Positions 1 to 8,710 are shown, numbered from the stretch's first letter. The stretch: DNA of 64,000 bases from CATZDY01 sp045599035 (GCA_045599035.1 JAZRVI010000027.1:61518-125517); one strand, 5' to 3'. The notes: generated by a model not told the origin, from the letters alone. A program made the numbers and translations.

Positions 1-773
1 AATGCAAAATACCAGCTTTTCTGCATGAACAAAATGCTTTTCCAGGGATTACTAATCGGCTTTTGGCTCGGCGGGTGCAAAGAGTAATGCTGACCTTTGC
101 GGAAGCTGCCGAACGCTTTCCGGCCTCAGCTTCAACTGTGGTTACCGGGCTTCCGGTGCGGCCAGAGGTTTTGCAGGCCAATCGGGAACAAGCCCGGCAG
201 GAACTGGGATTGGATCCGGAAACCCGTTTGGTTTTGGCTTTTGGAGGCAGTCAAGGCTCCGCTCGCATTAACCAGGCCATGCTGGAATGGTTTGAGGAGC
301 TGAAAAAGCAGGAGCTTAATTTAAAAGTTATTTTGGTGGTTGGTCCTCAAAATTATGAAAGCTTCCAGCAAAAAATGGCGGCCAAAAATTTGTTGGATTG
401 GCCAACTGTGGAAATTTGTTCCTATCTGGAGCATTTGCCTCAGGTTTTGGCTGCGGCTGATTTGGCAGTTTGCCGGGCGGGAGCTGCTACTTTGGCAGAG
501 CTGACGGTTTTGGGGATTCCGGCCATTTTGGTTCCTTATCCTTATGCCACAGCTAACCATCAGGAATTTAATGCTCGTTCGCTGGAAAAGGTCGGAGCGG
601 CCAAAGTTATTGTGGATCAGGACTTAAACGGAGCAAGTCTGGAAAAAGCAATTCGGGAAAGCCTGGCTTCACCCCAGATATTGCAGCAAATGGCAGCTGC
701 TTCCCGGCAAAAAGCTTGTCCCCAGGCTATTGACTCCATTTTAAAAGAGGTCAGGCAATTTTTACCCGTCTAA
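1..773 (+). CDS. murG: MurG, UDP-GlcNAc:lipid I N-acetylglucosaminyltransferase (partial, 5' end missing)
   Basis: The reading frame is open from base 3 and has no start in the window, so the N-terminal part lies upstream. The first visible residues (HEQNAFPGITNRLLA) are the conserved MurG stretch that follows the first Rossmann half. Further on are the glycine-rich AFGGSQGS nucleotide-binding loop and the donor-binding region around CRAGAATLAELTVLG. MurG adds GlcNAc to lipid I on the inner face of the membrane to give lipid II. About 256 codons are visible of a usual 360. It sits just upstream of murC, murB and murA, as in dcw clusters. Family assignment is very secure. Confidence 0.96.
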   Translation, partial: CKIPAFLHEQNAFPGITNRLLARRVQRVMLTFAEAAERFPASASTVVTGLPVRPEVLQANREQARQELGLDPETRLVLAFGGSQGSARINQAMLEWFEELKKQELNLKVILVVGPQNYESFQQKMAAKNLLDWPTVEICSYLEHLPQVLAAADLAVCRAGAATLAELTVLGIPAILVPYPYATANHQEFNARSLEKVGAAKVIVDQDLNGASLEKAIRESLASPQILQQMAAASRQKACPQAIDSILKEVRQFLPV

Positions 774-933
774 AAAATTATTATTTTTAAAGCAAAACTA
801 ACTAAATAATGCTATAATGAAAAAATAAGCAGGAAGATTGACTTGGGACAGGCTCTCCGGCCGAAACCAGGCATAAAATATTTTAAGCTGAAAAAACTAT
901 TTATTTGAACAGGGCAAGCAGGAGGATATGAGG
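774..933 (+). promoter_or_regulatory. murG-murC intergenic region with a possible promoter
   Basis: A TATAAT hexamer lies at 813-818 in AT-rich sequence, but no good -35 stands 16-18 bp upstream. A perfect AGGAGG at 920-925 is the murC ribosome site. A separate promoter here would let murC be transcribed apart from murG. This is weak evidence. Confidence 0.3.
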
Positions 934-2340
934 ATGGACTTACCAAAAAGGATACATTTTATAGGAATTGGCGGAGTTGGCATGAGCGGTCTGGCTGGAA
1001 TTTTGGCTGATTTGGGTTATCAGGTCAGCGGTTCGGATCTTTGTGCCGGAGTTGAAGTGCAAAGATTGCAGAAAAAGGGTGTTAAGTGCTTTCTTGGTCA
1101 TAAAGCAGAACAGATTGCCGGAGCTGAAGCTGTGGTTTGCTCCAGTGCCATTCGGGAAAGCAACCCGGAACGGAAGGCAGCGGTGGAACAGGGGTTGCCT
1201 TTGCTGCATCGCAGTCAGATTTTGGCTTTTTTAATGGAGCATCAAAAAGGCCTAGCGGTGGCCGGAGCTCATGGCAAGACTACTACTTCCTCCATGCTGG
1301 CCCTGGTTTTGACAGCGAATAACTATGATCCCAGCATTACGGTGGGGGGAGAAGTGCCTTTTTTGGCCGGGAATGCTCATTTGGGGCAGGGAGAATATCT
1401 GGTAGCGGAATCCGATGAAAGTGACGGTTCTTTTTTGAATCTGCCGCCCTGGTCGGTATTAATTACCAATGTGGAAGACGATCATCTGGATCACTATGGC
1501 ACGGTGGAAAAAATCCGGGAAGCCTTTGCCCAGTTTATTAATTCCATTCCATCTGAAGGCGTGGCGGTTTTAGGGATGGACAGTCTGGGACTGCAAACCA
1601 TAATCGAAAACGGTCTGAAAAGCAAAACCCGGCTTTATTCCCTGCATAATTCTCAAGCTGATTATTATTTGCAGAATATCAGCTTTGAACGCAATTATTC
1701 TCAAGCGGAAGTTTATGAACACGGCAAGCTGTTGGGGCAATTAAAACTACAGGTTCCGGGGGAACATAATTTGGCCAATGCTTTGGGAGTTATTGCTCTT
1801 TGTCGTTTTCTGGGTCTGGAATTTGAAGCTATTGCTGCTCCCTTAGCCGAATTTACAGGAGCGGGGCGGCGTTTTGAGCTGTTGGGCGAAATTTCCAGAG
1901 TCAGAATTATTGATGATTATGGGCATCATCCCACGGAAATTGAAGCTACTTTGACTGCGGCGGCTCGGATTTGTCAGGGGCGTTTAATCTGTATTTTCCA
2001 GCCCCATCGCTATACCCGCACTCAGCTTTTGGCAAAGCGTTTTGGCAGTTGCTTTAAAGCGGCGGATCAATTAATCATTAATGAAATTTATGCAGCAGGG
2101 GAAACACCTATTGCCGGAGTTACGGCCAATTTAATTGTGCAGGCAGTGCAGGAACAGGATCCCCGCGAAGTGCTGTATTGGGACAAAATGGAAGATATTG
2201 TAGATTATCTGGCCGATCAGGTACAGCCGGAGGATCTGGTTTTATTTATGGGAGCTGGAAATATTCGGCAGGCCGGAGTTGCTCTGACAGAGCGTCTGCA
2301 AAAGGATGGGGTTAAGTCAACTACCCACCCACTAAAGTGA
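934..2340 (+). CDS. murC: MurC, UDP-N-acetylmuramate--L-alanine ligase
   Basis: Cytoplasmic Mur ligase that joins L-alanine to UDP-MurNAc using ATP. Visible motifs are the N-terminal UDP-binding GIGGVGMSGLA loop, the ATP P-loop AGAHGKTTTSS near residue 110, ESDESDGSF, and NVEDDHLDHYG in the central domain. The C-terminal domain has DDYGHHPTEI and FQPHRYTRT. Two in-frame ATGs exist at 928 and 934. AGGAGG at 920-925 is only 2 bp from the first and 8 bp from the second, so 934 is preferred. The last seven or so codons (STTHPLK, then stop) lie inside the right end of an insertion-sequence remnant, so the native C-terminus has been replaced. The core enzyme looks intact. Confidence 0.96.
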   Translation: MDLPKRIHFIGIGGVGMSGLAGILADLGYQVSGSDLCAGVEVQRLQKKGVKCFLGHKAEQIAGAEAVVCSSAIRESNPERKAAVEQGLPLLHRSQILAFLMEHQKGLAVAGAHGKTTTSSMLALVLTANNYDPSITVGGEVPFLAGNAHLGQGEYLVAESDESDGSFLNLPPWSVLITNVEDDHLDHYGTVEKIREAFAQFINSIPSEGVAVLGMDSLGLQTIIENGLKSKTRLYSLHNSQADYYLQNISFERNYSQAEVYEHGKLLGQLKLQVPGEHNLANALGVIALCRFLGLEFEAIAAPLAEFTGAGRRFELLGEISRVRIIDDYGHHPTEIEATLTAAARICQGRLICIFQPHRYTRTQLLAKRFGSCFKAADQLIINEIYAAGETPIAGVTANLIVQAVQEQDPREVLYWDKMEDIVDYLADQVQPEDLVLFMGAGNIRQAGVALTERLQKDGVKSTTHPLK

Positions 2341-2781
2341 GCGGGCTTGTAACTGCCCAGTCGTAGTAACGGTTCACGCCTCCGACCTTTAAACCCCAAT
2401 AGACACTGCTGCCTAAAGTGGCGTTACACCATGGGACGGTTGACAACGCCCCTGACATCTCAGATATACTGAGGTGCCACTGTATCCGGTACCTGGCTAT
2501 CCTCAAAATAGTTGATTCCCATGCGATACAGATTCATTGCTCCGATACGGTCATCTAAAACGATACGGTCATCTAAAACAAAGAGTGTATGCTTTGGGTG
2601 TTTTCAGCGAGTGCCTTTGATACATCCTGTATCCAACGGTTTTCTCGCTGACCTAAAGATTATTATATAATTATTATTAATATAATTATTATTAGTGAAA
2701 GTCAATATTTGAGCGGATTACGGATAACAGCTTTAAAAAGGCTCCTCCCACCCCTCAAGATGAGTGGGTTTCCGCCTACGA
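2316..2781 (-). mobile_element. Decayed IS200/IS605-type element with TnpB remnant (minus orientation)
   Basis: Read on the minus strand, fragments resemble the C-terminal half of TnpB: RENRWIQDVSKALAENT, then after a frameshift LDDRIGAMNLYRMG, which resembles the stretch after the zinc finger. The frames are broken and most of the gene is gone. Near 2316-2346 the sequence GTCAACTACCCACC with a small hairpin matches the right end of such elements, and a second hairpin (CCCAC/GTGGG arms, 2747-2767) may mark the left end. A perfect 18-bp tandem duplication lies at 2543-2578, and an AT-only tract at about 2660-2695. The element sits between murC and murB and carries no functional transposase. 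Family assignment is from motif recognition, not a database search. Confidence 0.72.
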
Positions 2782-2801
2782 CAAACGAAAGGATTTTGTT
2801 T

Positions 2802-3749
2802 ATGCAAGCAGATTGGGGAGAATTAAGCCGCAAGTTAAACAGCCCCGTCTATGTGCAGGAAGTTATGAGCCGTCACACCAGTTGGAAGGTGGGCGGACCA
2901 GCCCAGCTTTTGGTGGATCTTAGCCAGGAAGAAGATTTAAAAACTATTTTTGATTTTATTGCCGAATACCAGCTTGAATGGCGGGTTATTGGCCTGGGTA
3001 CCAATTTATTGGTTTCGGATCAGGGTTTGGAAGGCATTGTAATAAAAATAGGTTCCAATTTTTCGGAAGTCAAGGTTGCCGGAAAATTATTGACGGTTAA
3101 AGCCGGAACTTCCACTGGGCATTTGCTGAAGGTAGCCAGGGAAGCCGGTTTGGGCGGTCTGGAATTTTTGGCTGGGATTCCGGGCAGTCTGGGTGGAATT
3201 GTGGCCATGAATGCCGGAGCCATGGGAAAATCCATTGGCGAAGTGGTGGAGCGGGTACGCTGCCTGAATGCCGACGGTCAACTGGAGGAATGGCGGCCGG
3301 AAGATTTGGATTTTTCCTATCGGCACAGCCGACTTTTAAACAGTGGTCGAATTGTGCTGGAAGTGGTTTTGCAAGGCAGTTTGGCTGAACCGGAACTGAT
3401 TTCCGGGCAGATTAAACAAAACCTGGCCAAAAGAAAAAAGGCACATCCTCTGGAATATCCCAATGCTGGCAGTGTTTTTAAAAACCCGCCGGGGGATTAT
3501 GCCGGACGCTTGATTGAAGCTTGCGGCTGCAAGGGGCTGCGAGTGGGCGGAGCTGAGGTTTCGCAGAAACATGCTAATTTTATCATTAACCGAGACGGAG
3601 CGACGGCGGAAGATATTTGGCAATTAATTGAGCTGGTACAGGAAAAGGTTTATGCTGAGTTTGGGATTAACCTGACAGTAGAGGTTCAGTTGGCCGGTTC
3701 GGTTGGAAAGAAAAGCGGAGGGAAAACGATTGGCCAAATATTTGATTGA
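2802..3749 (+). CDS. murB: MurB, UDP-N-acetylenolpyruvoylglucosamine reductase
   Basis: FAD- and NADPH-dependent reduction of UDP-GlcNAc-enolpyruvate to UDP-MurNAc. The FAD-binding motifs SWKVGGPAQLLV, VIGLGTNLLVSD and GIPGSLGGIVAMNAGAMG are present. The later motifs YRHSRL and PNAGSVFKNP, with the catalytic Ser, identify the short type I/II MurB family typical of Firmicutes. The frame is open from 2709, but those codons are insertion-sequence left-end sequence. ATG 2802 has AAAGGA at 2788-2793 with 8-bp spacing and gives a normal 315-residue protein. The 3' end overlaps murA by 20 bp, so the two are translationally coupled. Confidence 0.95.
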   Translation: MQADWGELSRKLNSPVYVQEVMSRHTSWKVGGPAQLLVDLSQEEDLKTIFDFIAEYQLEWRVIGLGTNLLVSDQGLEGIVIKIGSNFSEVKVAGKLLTVKAGTSTGHLLKVAREAGLGGLEFLAGIPGSLGGIVAMNAGAMGKSIGEVVERVRCLNADGQLEEWRPEDLDFSYRHSRLLNSGRIVLEVVLQGSLAEPELISGQIKQNLAKRKKAHPLEYPNAGSVFKNPPGDYAGRLIEACGCKGLRVGGAEVSQKHANFIINRDGATAEDIWQLIELVQEKVYAEFGINLTVEVQLAGSVGKKSGGKTIGQIFD

Positions 3750-4983
3750 AGGCGGCAAACCGTTAAACGGAGTCATTAGGGTAAGCGGAAGCAAAAATGC
3801 TTCTTTGCCCATTCTGGCGGCTTCACTTTTATATCCTGGAAAAAGCGTGATCCATGAAGTTCCGGTTTTAAGTGATATTGAAGTTATGTTTGAGGTCTTG
3901 GGCTGTCTGGGGGCTAAAGTACAGCGTTCAGGCAGCACGGTGCAGGTGGATGCATCCCATTTGACCGGTTGGGAAATTAAGGAGGATCTAACCCGCAAAA
4001 TTCGAGCTTCCAATCTGGTGTTGGGAGCCCTGCTGGGGCGTTTGGGTAAGGCCTGGATTAGTCTGCCAGGGGGGTGTAATATTGGCAGTCGCCCCATGGA
4101 TCTGCATCTAAAGGGTTTATTATCTTTGGGGGCGAACATAGAAGAAAGTTCTGGCTGTATCAGGGCGGAAGCCTCTAAGCTCAAGGGAGCGGATATAGTT
4201 TTGGATATGCCCAGCGTGGGAGCCACCGAAAATATTATGCTGGCAGCGGTGGGAGCCCAAGGAACTACTAATATACATAATGCGGCCAGGGAACCGGAAA
4301 TTACCGATTTGCAGAAATTTTTAAAACAAATGGGAGTTCGGGTGCATGGAGCCGGGAGTGATTTAATCCAGATTGAAGGAAGTGCCAATTTGCTGGCTCC
4401 GGAACATACCGTTATTCCGGATCGGATTGAGGCTGGAACCCATTTGATCGCTGCTGCCATCTGCGGAGGTCAGGTTCGGGTGGAAAACATTATTCCGGAG
4501 CATCTGGATTCGTTGTTAGCCAAATTAAAAGAAATTGGAGCCGAGCTTGAAGCCGGTTCCGATTATTTGCAGATTAGCACCAGCCAACCCCTGAAAGCGG
4601 TGGATATAAAAACTCTCTTTTATCCGGGTTTTCCCACCGACCTGCAGCCCCAGATGATGGCTTTGATGACCAAATTGCCAGGTACCAGCGTAATTACCGA
4701 AATGGTTTTTGAGAATCGTTTTAAGCATGTCAGTGAATTGCGGCGTATGGGAGCTGATATTTTGCTGGAAGGTCAGACAGCCATTGTTAAGGGAGTTGAC
4801 AAGTTGGGAGGAGCTGTGGTGGAAGCTTCGGATTTGCGGGCAGGAGCTGCCTTGGTTTTGGCCGCTTTGGGAGCGGAAAATACCAGTATAGTGGACAGCA
4901 TAGAACATATTGAACGAGGCTATGAAAATTTGGAATATAAATATCGTCTTTTGGGAGCCGATATCAGGAGACTGCCAGATTAG
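3730..4983 (+). CDS. murA: MurA, UDP-N-acetylglucosamine 1-carboxyvinyltransferase
   Basis: First committed step of peptidoglycan synthesis: transfer of enolpyruvate from PEP to UDP-GlcNAc. The N-terminus has VSGSKNASLPILAA with the catalytic Lys. PGGCNIGSRPMDLH carries the active-site Cys that fosfomycin alkylates, so the target is of the sensitive Cys type. Start chosen at TTG 3730, because GCGGAGGG at 3715-3722 is about 7 bp upstream; the longer frame to 3703 adds residues not found in the family. Length of 417 residues is normal. It overlaps the murB stop and is followed closely by ftsQ. Confidence 0.95.
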   Translation: MAKYLIEGGKPLNGVIRVSGSKNASLPILAASLLYPGKSVIHEVPVLSDIEVMFEVLGCLGAKVQRSGSTVQVDASHLTGWEIKEDLTRKIRASNLVLGALLGRLGKAWISLPGGCNIGSRPMDLHLKGLLSLGANIEESSGCIRAEASKLKGADIVLDMPSVGATENIMLAAVGAQGTTNIHNAAREPEITDLQKFLKQMGVRVHGAGSDLIQIEGSANLLAPEHTVIPDRIEAGTHLIAAAICGGQVRVENIIPEHLDSLLAKLKEIGAELEAGSDYLQISTSQPLKAVDIKTLFYPGFPTDLQPQMMALMTKLPGTSVITEMVFENRFKHVSELRRMGADILLEGQTAIVKGVDKLGGAVVEASDLRAGAALVLAALGAENTSIVDSIEHIERGYENLEYKYRLLGADIRRLPD

Positions 4984-4991
4984 CAAAAGCG

Positions 4992-5720
4992 GTGAGAAAA
5001 TTGAGCAAAAAGTTTAAAAAACGCAATTTACAAAGCCTGTTATTTATTTTATTGACTGTTTTGGCAGTCTATATTTTGTTGCGTTCATCAATTTTCTCCA
5101 TTAAAACCATTGAGATTAACGGCTTGAATTTGTTGAGTGAAGACGATATTTTAAGTAATGTGACCTTTTGTCAGGGGGATAATATCTTTCAACCCAATTT
5201 GAAAGAGGAGGAAATGCTGCTGCTTGCTTTGCCCATGATTAAGGAAGCTGGTATTTCTCGTGATTTTCCTTCCGGGATTCAAATTGATTTGATTGAAAGA
5301 GTGCCTTTGGCTTTGCTGGTGACTCATAATAAATGTGTGCAGGTGGACGCAGAAGGGGTCTATTTGGGAACCGGCTCCTATGGAGATTTGGGTCTGCCTT
5401 TAATCAATAACCAGGAAATAACTCTGGGCAAACCGGGAGAAAAAATTCAAGGAAAAAATTTGGATAAAATTCTAACCGGGGTTGCCCAAATACCTTCGGA
5501 ATTAAGAGAAAAAATTTCGGAGGTTAATTATACCGACGAAGAAGGTTTTGTTTTTTATACCCTGGATGGAATCCAGTGCCGCATGGGTTTTCCGGAAGAT
5601 ATGTCCCAAAAAGGGCAGTCTCTGCTGGATATCCTGTCCAATCTGCAAAGCCAGGGATATAAGGTGGTTTATATTAATATGTCTTATGTGGGCAATCCAG
5701 TTGTTAAATATGAAGAATAG
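4992..5720 (+). CDS. ftsQ: FtsQ/DivIB cell-division protein
   Basis: Bitopic divisome protein. A basic cytoplasmic N-terminus (RKLSKKFKKRN) precedes one membrane helix at about residues 15-33. A POTRA-like domain follows (SIFSIKTIEINGLNLLSEDDI), then the beta domain with LIERVPLALL and DAEGVYLG, both typical of FtsQ/DivIB. It scaffolds FtsL and FtsW/FtsI at the septum. The start is GTG 4992, only 8 bp after the murA stop; TTG 5001 is an alternative. No ftsA follows: the next gene is ftsZ after 206 bp. Confidence 0.87.
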   Translation: MRKLSKKFKKRNLQSLLFILLTVLAVYILLRSSIFSIKTIEINGLNLLSEDDILSNVTFCQGDNIFQPNLKEEEMLLLALPMIKEAGISRDFPSGIQIDLIERVPLALLVTHNKCVQVDAEGVYLGTGSYGDLGLPLINNQEITLGKPGEKIQGKNLDKILTGVAQIPSELREKISEVNYTDEEGFVFYTLDGIQCRMGFPEDMSQKGQSLLDILSNLQSQGYKVVYINMSYVGNPVVKYEE

Positions 5721-5926
5721 AATTACCAAAATAATATGCCGATAATTATTTTTTTCGCAATTAATTTTGAATTAAAAGGAAAAAAGCTTGAGCGTGTAGA
5801 AGTATATTTAACCTGAAAAAAGAAGCCGGGTGAGATTTGACTAAATTCGATTGAGGGATTTTTAGATTAGAAATTAAGGGTCTATCGGAATAATTTATGT
5901 GAATTGCTAAAAACGGAGGTTGTTTT
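5721..5926 (+). promoter_or_regulatory. ftsQ-ftsZ intergenic region, probable ftsZ promoter
   Basis: 206 bp of AT-rich sequence with no gene. TTGACT at about 5838 is followed at about 18 bp by TTTAGA, a possible weak sigma-A promoter. A clear GGAGG sits about 8 bp before the ftsZ ATG. No terminator is evident, so read-through from ftsQ is also possible. Confidence 0.35.
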
Positions 5927-7060
5927 ATGGTGGATAGGGAATTTTCTCAAATAACTTTGGCCAAGCTAAAAGTTGTTGGTGTGGGCGGCGGCGGCAATAA
6001 TGCTGTAAACCGAATGATTGCGGCTAAATTGAGTGGCGTTGATTTTATTGCTATTAATACTGATGCTCAGGCTTTGCAGCTTTCTCAGGCTGAAACCAAA
6101 ATTCAAATTGGGGTGAAATTAACCAGAGGACTGGGAGCTGGAGCCAATCCGGATGTGGGGCAGAAGGCCGCCGAAGAAAGCCGGGAAGAAATTGCCCAGG
6201 TTTTAAAGGGTGCTGATATGGTTTTTGTCACCGCCGGAATGGGCGGCGGAACAGGTACTGGAGCTGCTCCCATTGTGGCTGAAATTGCTCGGGAACAGGG
6301 AGCCTTAACCGTTGGGGTTGTAACCAAGCCCTTTTCTTTTGAAGGTCGGCACCGCATGAATCAAGCCGAAATGGGAATCCAAACCTTGAAGTCCAAGGTG
6401 GACACTTTGATTACTATTCCCAATGATCGCTTGCTGCAGGTTGCTGATAAGCATACTTCCATAATGGAAGCTTTTAGAATTGCTGATGATGTTTTACGCC
6501 AGGGTGTTCAGGGGATTTCCGACTTAATTGCCCATCCTGGAGTTATCAATTTGGACTTTGCCGATATTAAAACAGTTATGAAGGATACTGGAACTGCCCT
6601 GATGGGAATTGGGATTGCCAGTGGCGAAAATCGTTCGTCTGAAGCTTCCAAGCTGGCTATTTCCAGTCCGCTGCTGGAAACCTCCATTAACGGAGCCAGG
6701 GGCATTTTGATGAATATTACCGGGGGATCTTCTTTGGGCTTAATGGAAGCCAACGCAGCCGCTGAGATTATTTATAATGTGGCTGATCCGGATGCCGTGG
6801 TTATTTTCGGTACGGTTATTGATGAAAGAATGGAAGACGAAGTTAGAATTACGGTGATTGCTACCGGTTTTGAGACGGCTGGCTCCGGCTTCCGATCCCG
6901 CAGCTCCGGGGAAAAGAAAACTAATAATATCTTTGGTTTCTCGGGCGGAGTCCGAGAAAATCCAGAGCCGGAGGAAGAGAATGTTAAACCGGAACGCACC
7001 AATTATGGCAAGAATGATGGATTGGACATTCCTCCTTTCCTGAGAAATAAAAGAAGATAA
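5927..7060 (+). CDS. ftsZ: FtsZ, cell-division tubulin homologue
   Basis: GTPase that polymerises into the Z-ring. GVGGGGNNAVNRM opens the GTP-binding domain. The tubulin signature TAGMGGGTGTGAAP is intact, as is the T7-loop region NLDFADIKTVM. A flexible linker of about 50 residues leads to the conserved C-terminal tail LDIPPFLRNKRR, the docking peptide for FtsA, SepF or EzrA. Length of 377 residues is normal. A good terminator follows directly. ftsA is not next to it, so another membrane anchor such as SepF may be used (inference). Confidence 0.97.
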   Translation: MVDREFSQITLAKLKVVGVGGGGNNAVNRMIAAKLSGVDFIAINTDAQALQLSQAETKIQIGVKLTRGLGAGANPDVGQKAAEESREEIAQVLKGADMVFVTAGMGGGTGTGAAPIVAEIAREQGALTVGVVTKPFSFEGRHRMNQAEMGIQTLKSKVDTLITIPNDRLLQVADKHTSIMEAFRIADDVLRQGVQGISDLIAHPGVINLDFADIKTVMKDTGTALMGIGIASGENRSSEASKLAISSPLLETSINGARGILMNITGGSSLGLMEANAAAEIIYNVADPDAVVIFGTVIDERMEDEVRITVIATGFETAGSGFRSRSSGEKKTNNIFGFSGGVRENPEPEEENVKPERTNYGKNDGLDIPPFLRNKRR

Positions 7061-7071
7061 AATTTACAGTT

Positions 7072-7106
7072 AAAAAATCCCTGGAATTGATTCCAGGGAT
7101 TTTTTG
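7072..7106 (+). terminator. Rho-independent terminator after ftsZ
   Basis: AATCCCTGGAA and TTCCAGGGATT form a perfect stem, followed by a T-run. It closes the mur-fts operon and separates it from the sporulation genes. Confidence 0.93.
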
Positions 7107-7120
7107 CGTTTAGTCACGAT

Positions 7121-7153
7121 TTTACATTTTTTTCCGCTTAAGTGCGGTATAAT
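7121..7153 (+). promoter_or_regulatory. Candidate spoIIG promoter with long spacer
   Basis: A perfect TATAAT (7148-7153) is preceded by TTTACA (7121-7126) at 21 bp, too long for a normal sigma-A promoter. The B. subtilis spoIIG promoter is known for a 22-bp spacer and Spo0A activation. No clear 0A box is visible here, so Spo0A control is inference. Confidence 0.45.
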
Positions 7154-7185
7154 AAAATCAGCTTAAAGCAAAGGGGATAGGTTTT

Positions 7186-7974
7186 ATTTGGGTTGAAACA
7201 GTTTTGCTGGTGAATGGAATTGTTGATTATGGCTTGTGGCTTTTGGCCGCTAAATTGGCTGGAATCCGGACTTCTGGCACAAGATTGCTGTTGGGAGCCG
7301 GACTGGGAGCGGTTTATGGTTTGTTTTTCAGCTGGGGTAATTTCTGGCTGGGGCATTGGGTCTGGGAATTGGGCAGCTCCGGACTCATGCTTTTGGTGGT
7401 AGCCTGGGGCAATGAACGAAAAAAGGTTTTGTTTAGCTGGTTATATTTTTATGGGCTGGCCGGAGCCTTGGCCGGAATTTATGGTCTTTTGCTGAAAAAA
7501 TTCTGGCTGCCTGGCTGGGGATTGCTGTTGACTTTGCTGCTGTTGGGTGGAGCCCTGCTTTGCAGCCCCTATTTGCAAAGAAATAAGCTTCGGCAGCAAA
7601 TCAGGCTTAGCTTGAATGGCCGGGAAATTAGTCTGGTTGCCTGGCTGGACAGCGGAAATTGCCTGCGGGAGCCTTTGAGCGGTTTTCCGGTAGTGATTGT
7701 GGAATATCAGGCGGTCAAGGATGCTTTGCCTGCGGCCTTGCAGAGCTGGTTGGAAAACAGCTCAAAAGAAAAGCTGGAGCCTTGGACCGGACTGCGGCTG
7801 ATTCCCTTTCGTTCTCTGGGGCAGGAAGGGGGGGTGCTGCCGGGTTTGCAGGCTGATTGGCTGGAATGGGGGCAGCTTCGTACCCCTCAGGTGGTGATTG
7901 GAATTAGTGAAATGGCTTTGGACGCTCAAAGTCGCTATCAGGCTTTATTGAATCCCCGGACAATTCAGGGTTAA
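7186..7974 (+). CDS. spoIIGA: SpoIIGA, sigma-E processing peptidase
   Basis: Membrane aspartic protease that cleaves pro-sigma-E in the mother cell. The N-terminal half is about five hydrophobic helices (residues 1-130). The C-terminal half carries the aspartic-protease element LVAWLDSGNCLREP, with the catalytic Asp, and PVVIVE. It is directly upstream of sigE, the classical spoIIG order. Start is uncertain. The first usual codon is TTG 7204, which has no ribosome site and cuts into the first helix. AAGGGGA at 7171-7177 instead points to an ATT at 7186, giving WVETVLLVNGIVDY, which matches the family N-terminus. SpoIIGA is poorly conserved, but the context is decisive. Confidence 0.87.
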   Translation: MWVETVLLVNGIVDYGLWLLAAKLAGIRTSGTRLLLGAGLGAVYGLFFSWGNFWLGHWVWELGSSGLMLLVVAWGNERKKVLFSWLYFYGLAGALAGIYGLLLKKFWLPGWGLLLTLLLLGGALLCSPYLQRNKLRQQIRLSLNGREISLVAWLDSGNCLREPLSGFPVVIVEYQAVKDALPAALQSWLENSSKEKLEPWTGLRLIPFRSLGQEGGVLPGLQADWLEWGQLRTPQVVIGISEMALDAQSRYQALLNPRTIQG

Positions 7975-7996
7975 TTTGGCAGAAAGGTGGGGAAAT

Positions 7997-8710
7997 ATGG
8001 AAAAACATTTACGCATGGAAATTTGGTTGTGGCGAATGCGGCACCGTTTTTTGGATAGCAATAGCGTGCATTATGTGGGTAACCATGAGGTTTTGCCCCC
8101 ACCCTTGTCGGCGGGGGAAGAATTAAAGTTAATCTCTCGGCTGGAGGTGGGGGATTATTCCGTCCGAACCGCCTTGATTGAAAGGAATCTGCGGCTGGTG
8201 GTTTATATTGCCAAAAAATTTGAAAATACCGGCATAGCCCTGGAGGATCTGGTTTCCATTGGAACGATTGGTTTAATTAAGGCGGTTAACAGCTTTGATC
8301 CGGAAAAAAAGATCAAGCTGGCCACTTATGCTTCCCGCTGTATTGAAAATGAAATTCTTATGTTTTTGCGGCGGAATAATAAATTACGCAGTGAAATTTC
8401 TTTTGACGAGCCATTGAATATTGATTGGGATGGCAATGAACTTTTGTTATCCGATGTTTTGGGTACTGAAGGGGATGGAATTTGTAAGCAGTTGGAGGAC
8501 AAGGTGGATCGCAAGCTTTTATATTTGGCTTTGCAAAAATTAAATCAAAGGGAAAGGAAAATCATGGAACTGCGTTTTGGCCTGAAAAATCCGGCGGAAA
8601 AGACCCAAAAGGAAGTAGCCGATATTCTGGGCATTTCTCAATCCTATATATCCCGGCTGGAAAAAAGAATTATCAAGCGTTTGCGGCGGGAGATTGCCCG
8701 GCTGGAATAA
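7997..8710 (+). CDS. sigE: RNA polymerase sporulation sigma factor SigE
   Basis: Early mother-cell sigma factor, made as an inactive precursor. The N-terminal stretch before YVGNHEVLPPPLS is the pro-sequence removed by SpoIIGA. Region 2 (RNLRLVVYIAKKFENTG, IGTIGLIKAVNSFDPEK, LATYASRCIENEILM) and region 4 with its helix-turn-helix (TQKEVADILGISQSYISRLEKR) are intact. The frame is open from TTG 7976, but AGGTGG at 7985-7990 is spaced correctly for ATG 7997. The gene sigG, which often follows, is absent; a terminator comes next. Confidence 0.96.
   Translation: MEKHLRMEIWLWRMRHRFLDSNSVHYVGNHEVLPPPLSAGEELKLISRLEVGDYSVRTALIERNLRLVVYIAKKFENTGIALEDLVSIGTIGLIKAVNSFDPEKKIKLATYASRCIENEILMFLRRNNKLRSEISFDEPLNIDWDGNELLLSDVLGTEGDGICKQLEDKVDRKLLYLALQKLNQRERKIMELRFGLKNPAEKTQKEVADILGISQSYISRLEKRIIKRLRREIARLE

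Noticed and set aside
3624..4460. A 278-codon minus-strand frame
   Set aside because: It is antisense to murB and murA, which have clear families; no ribosome site or homology.
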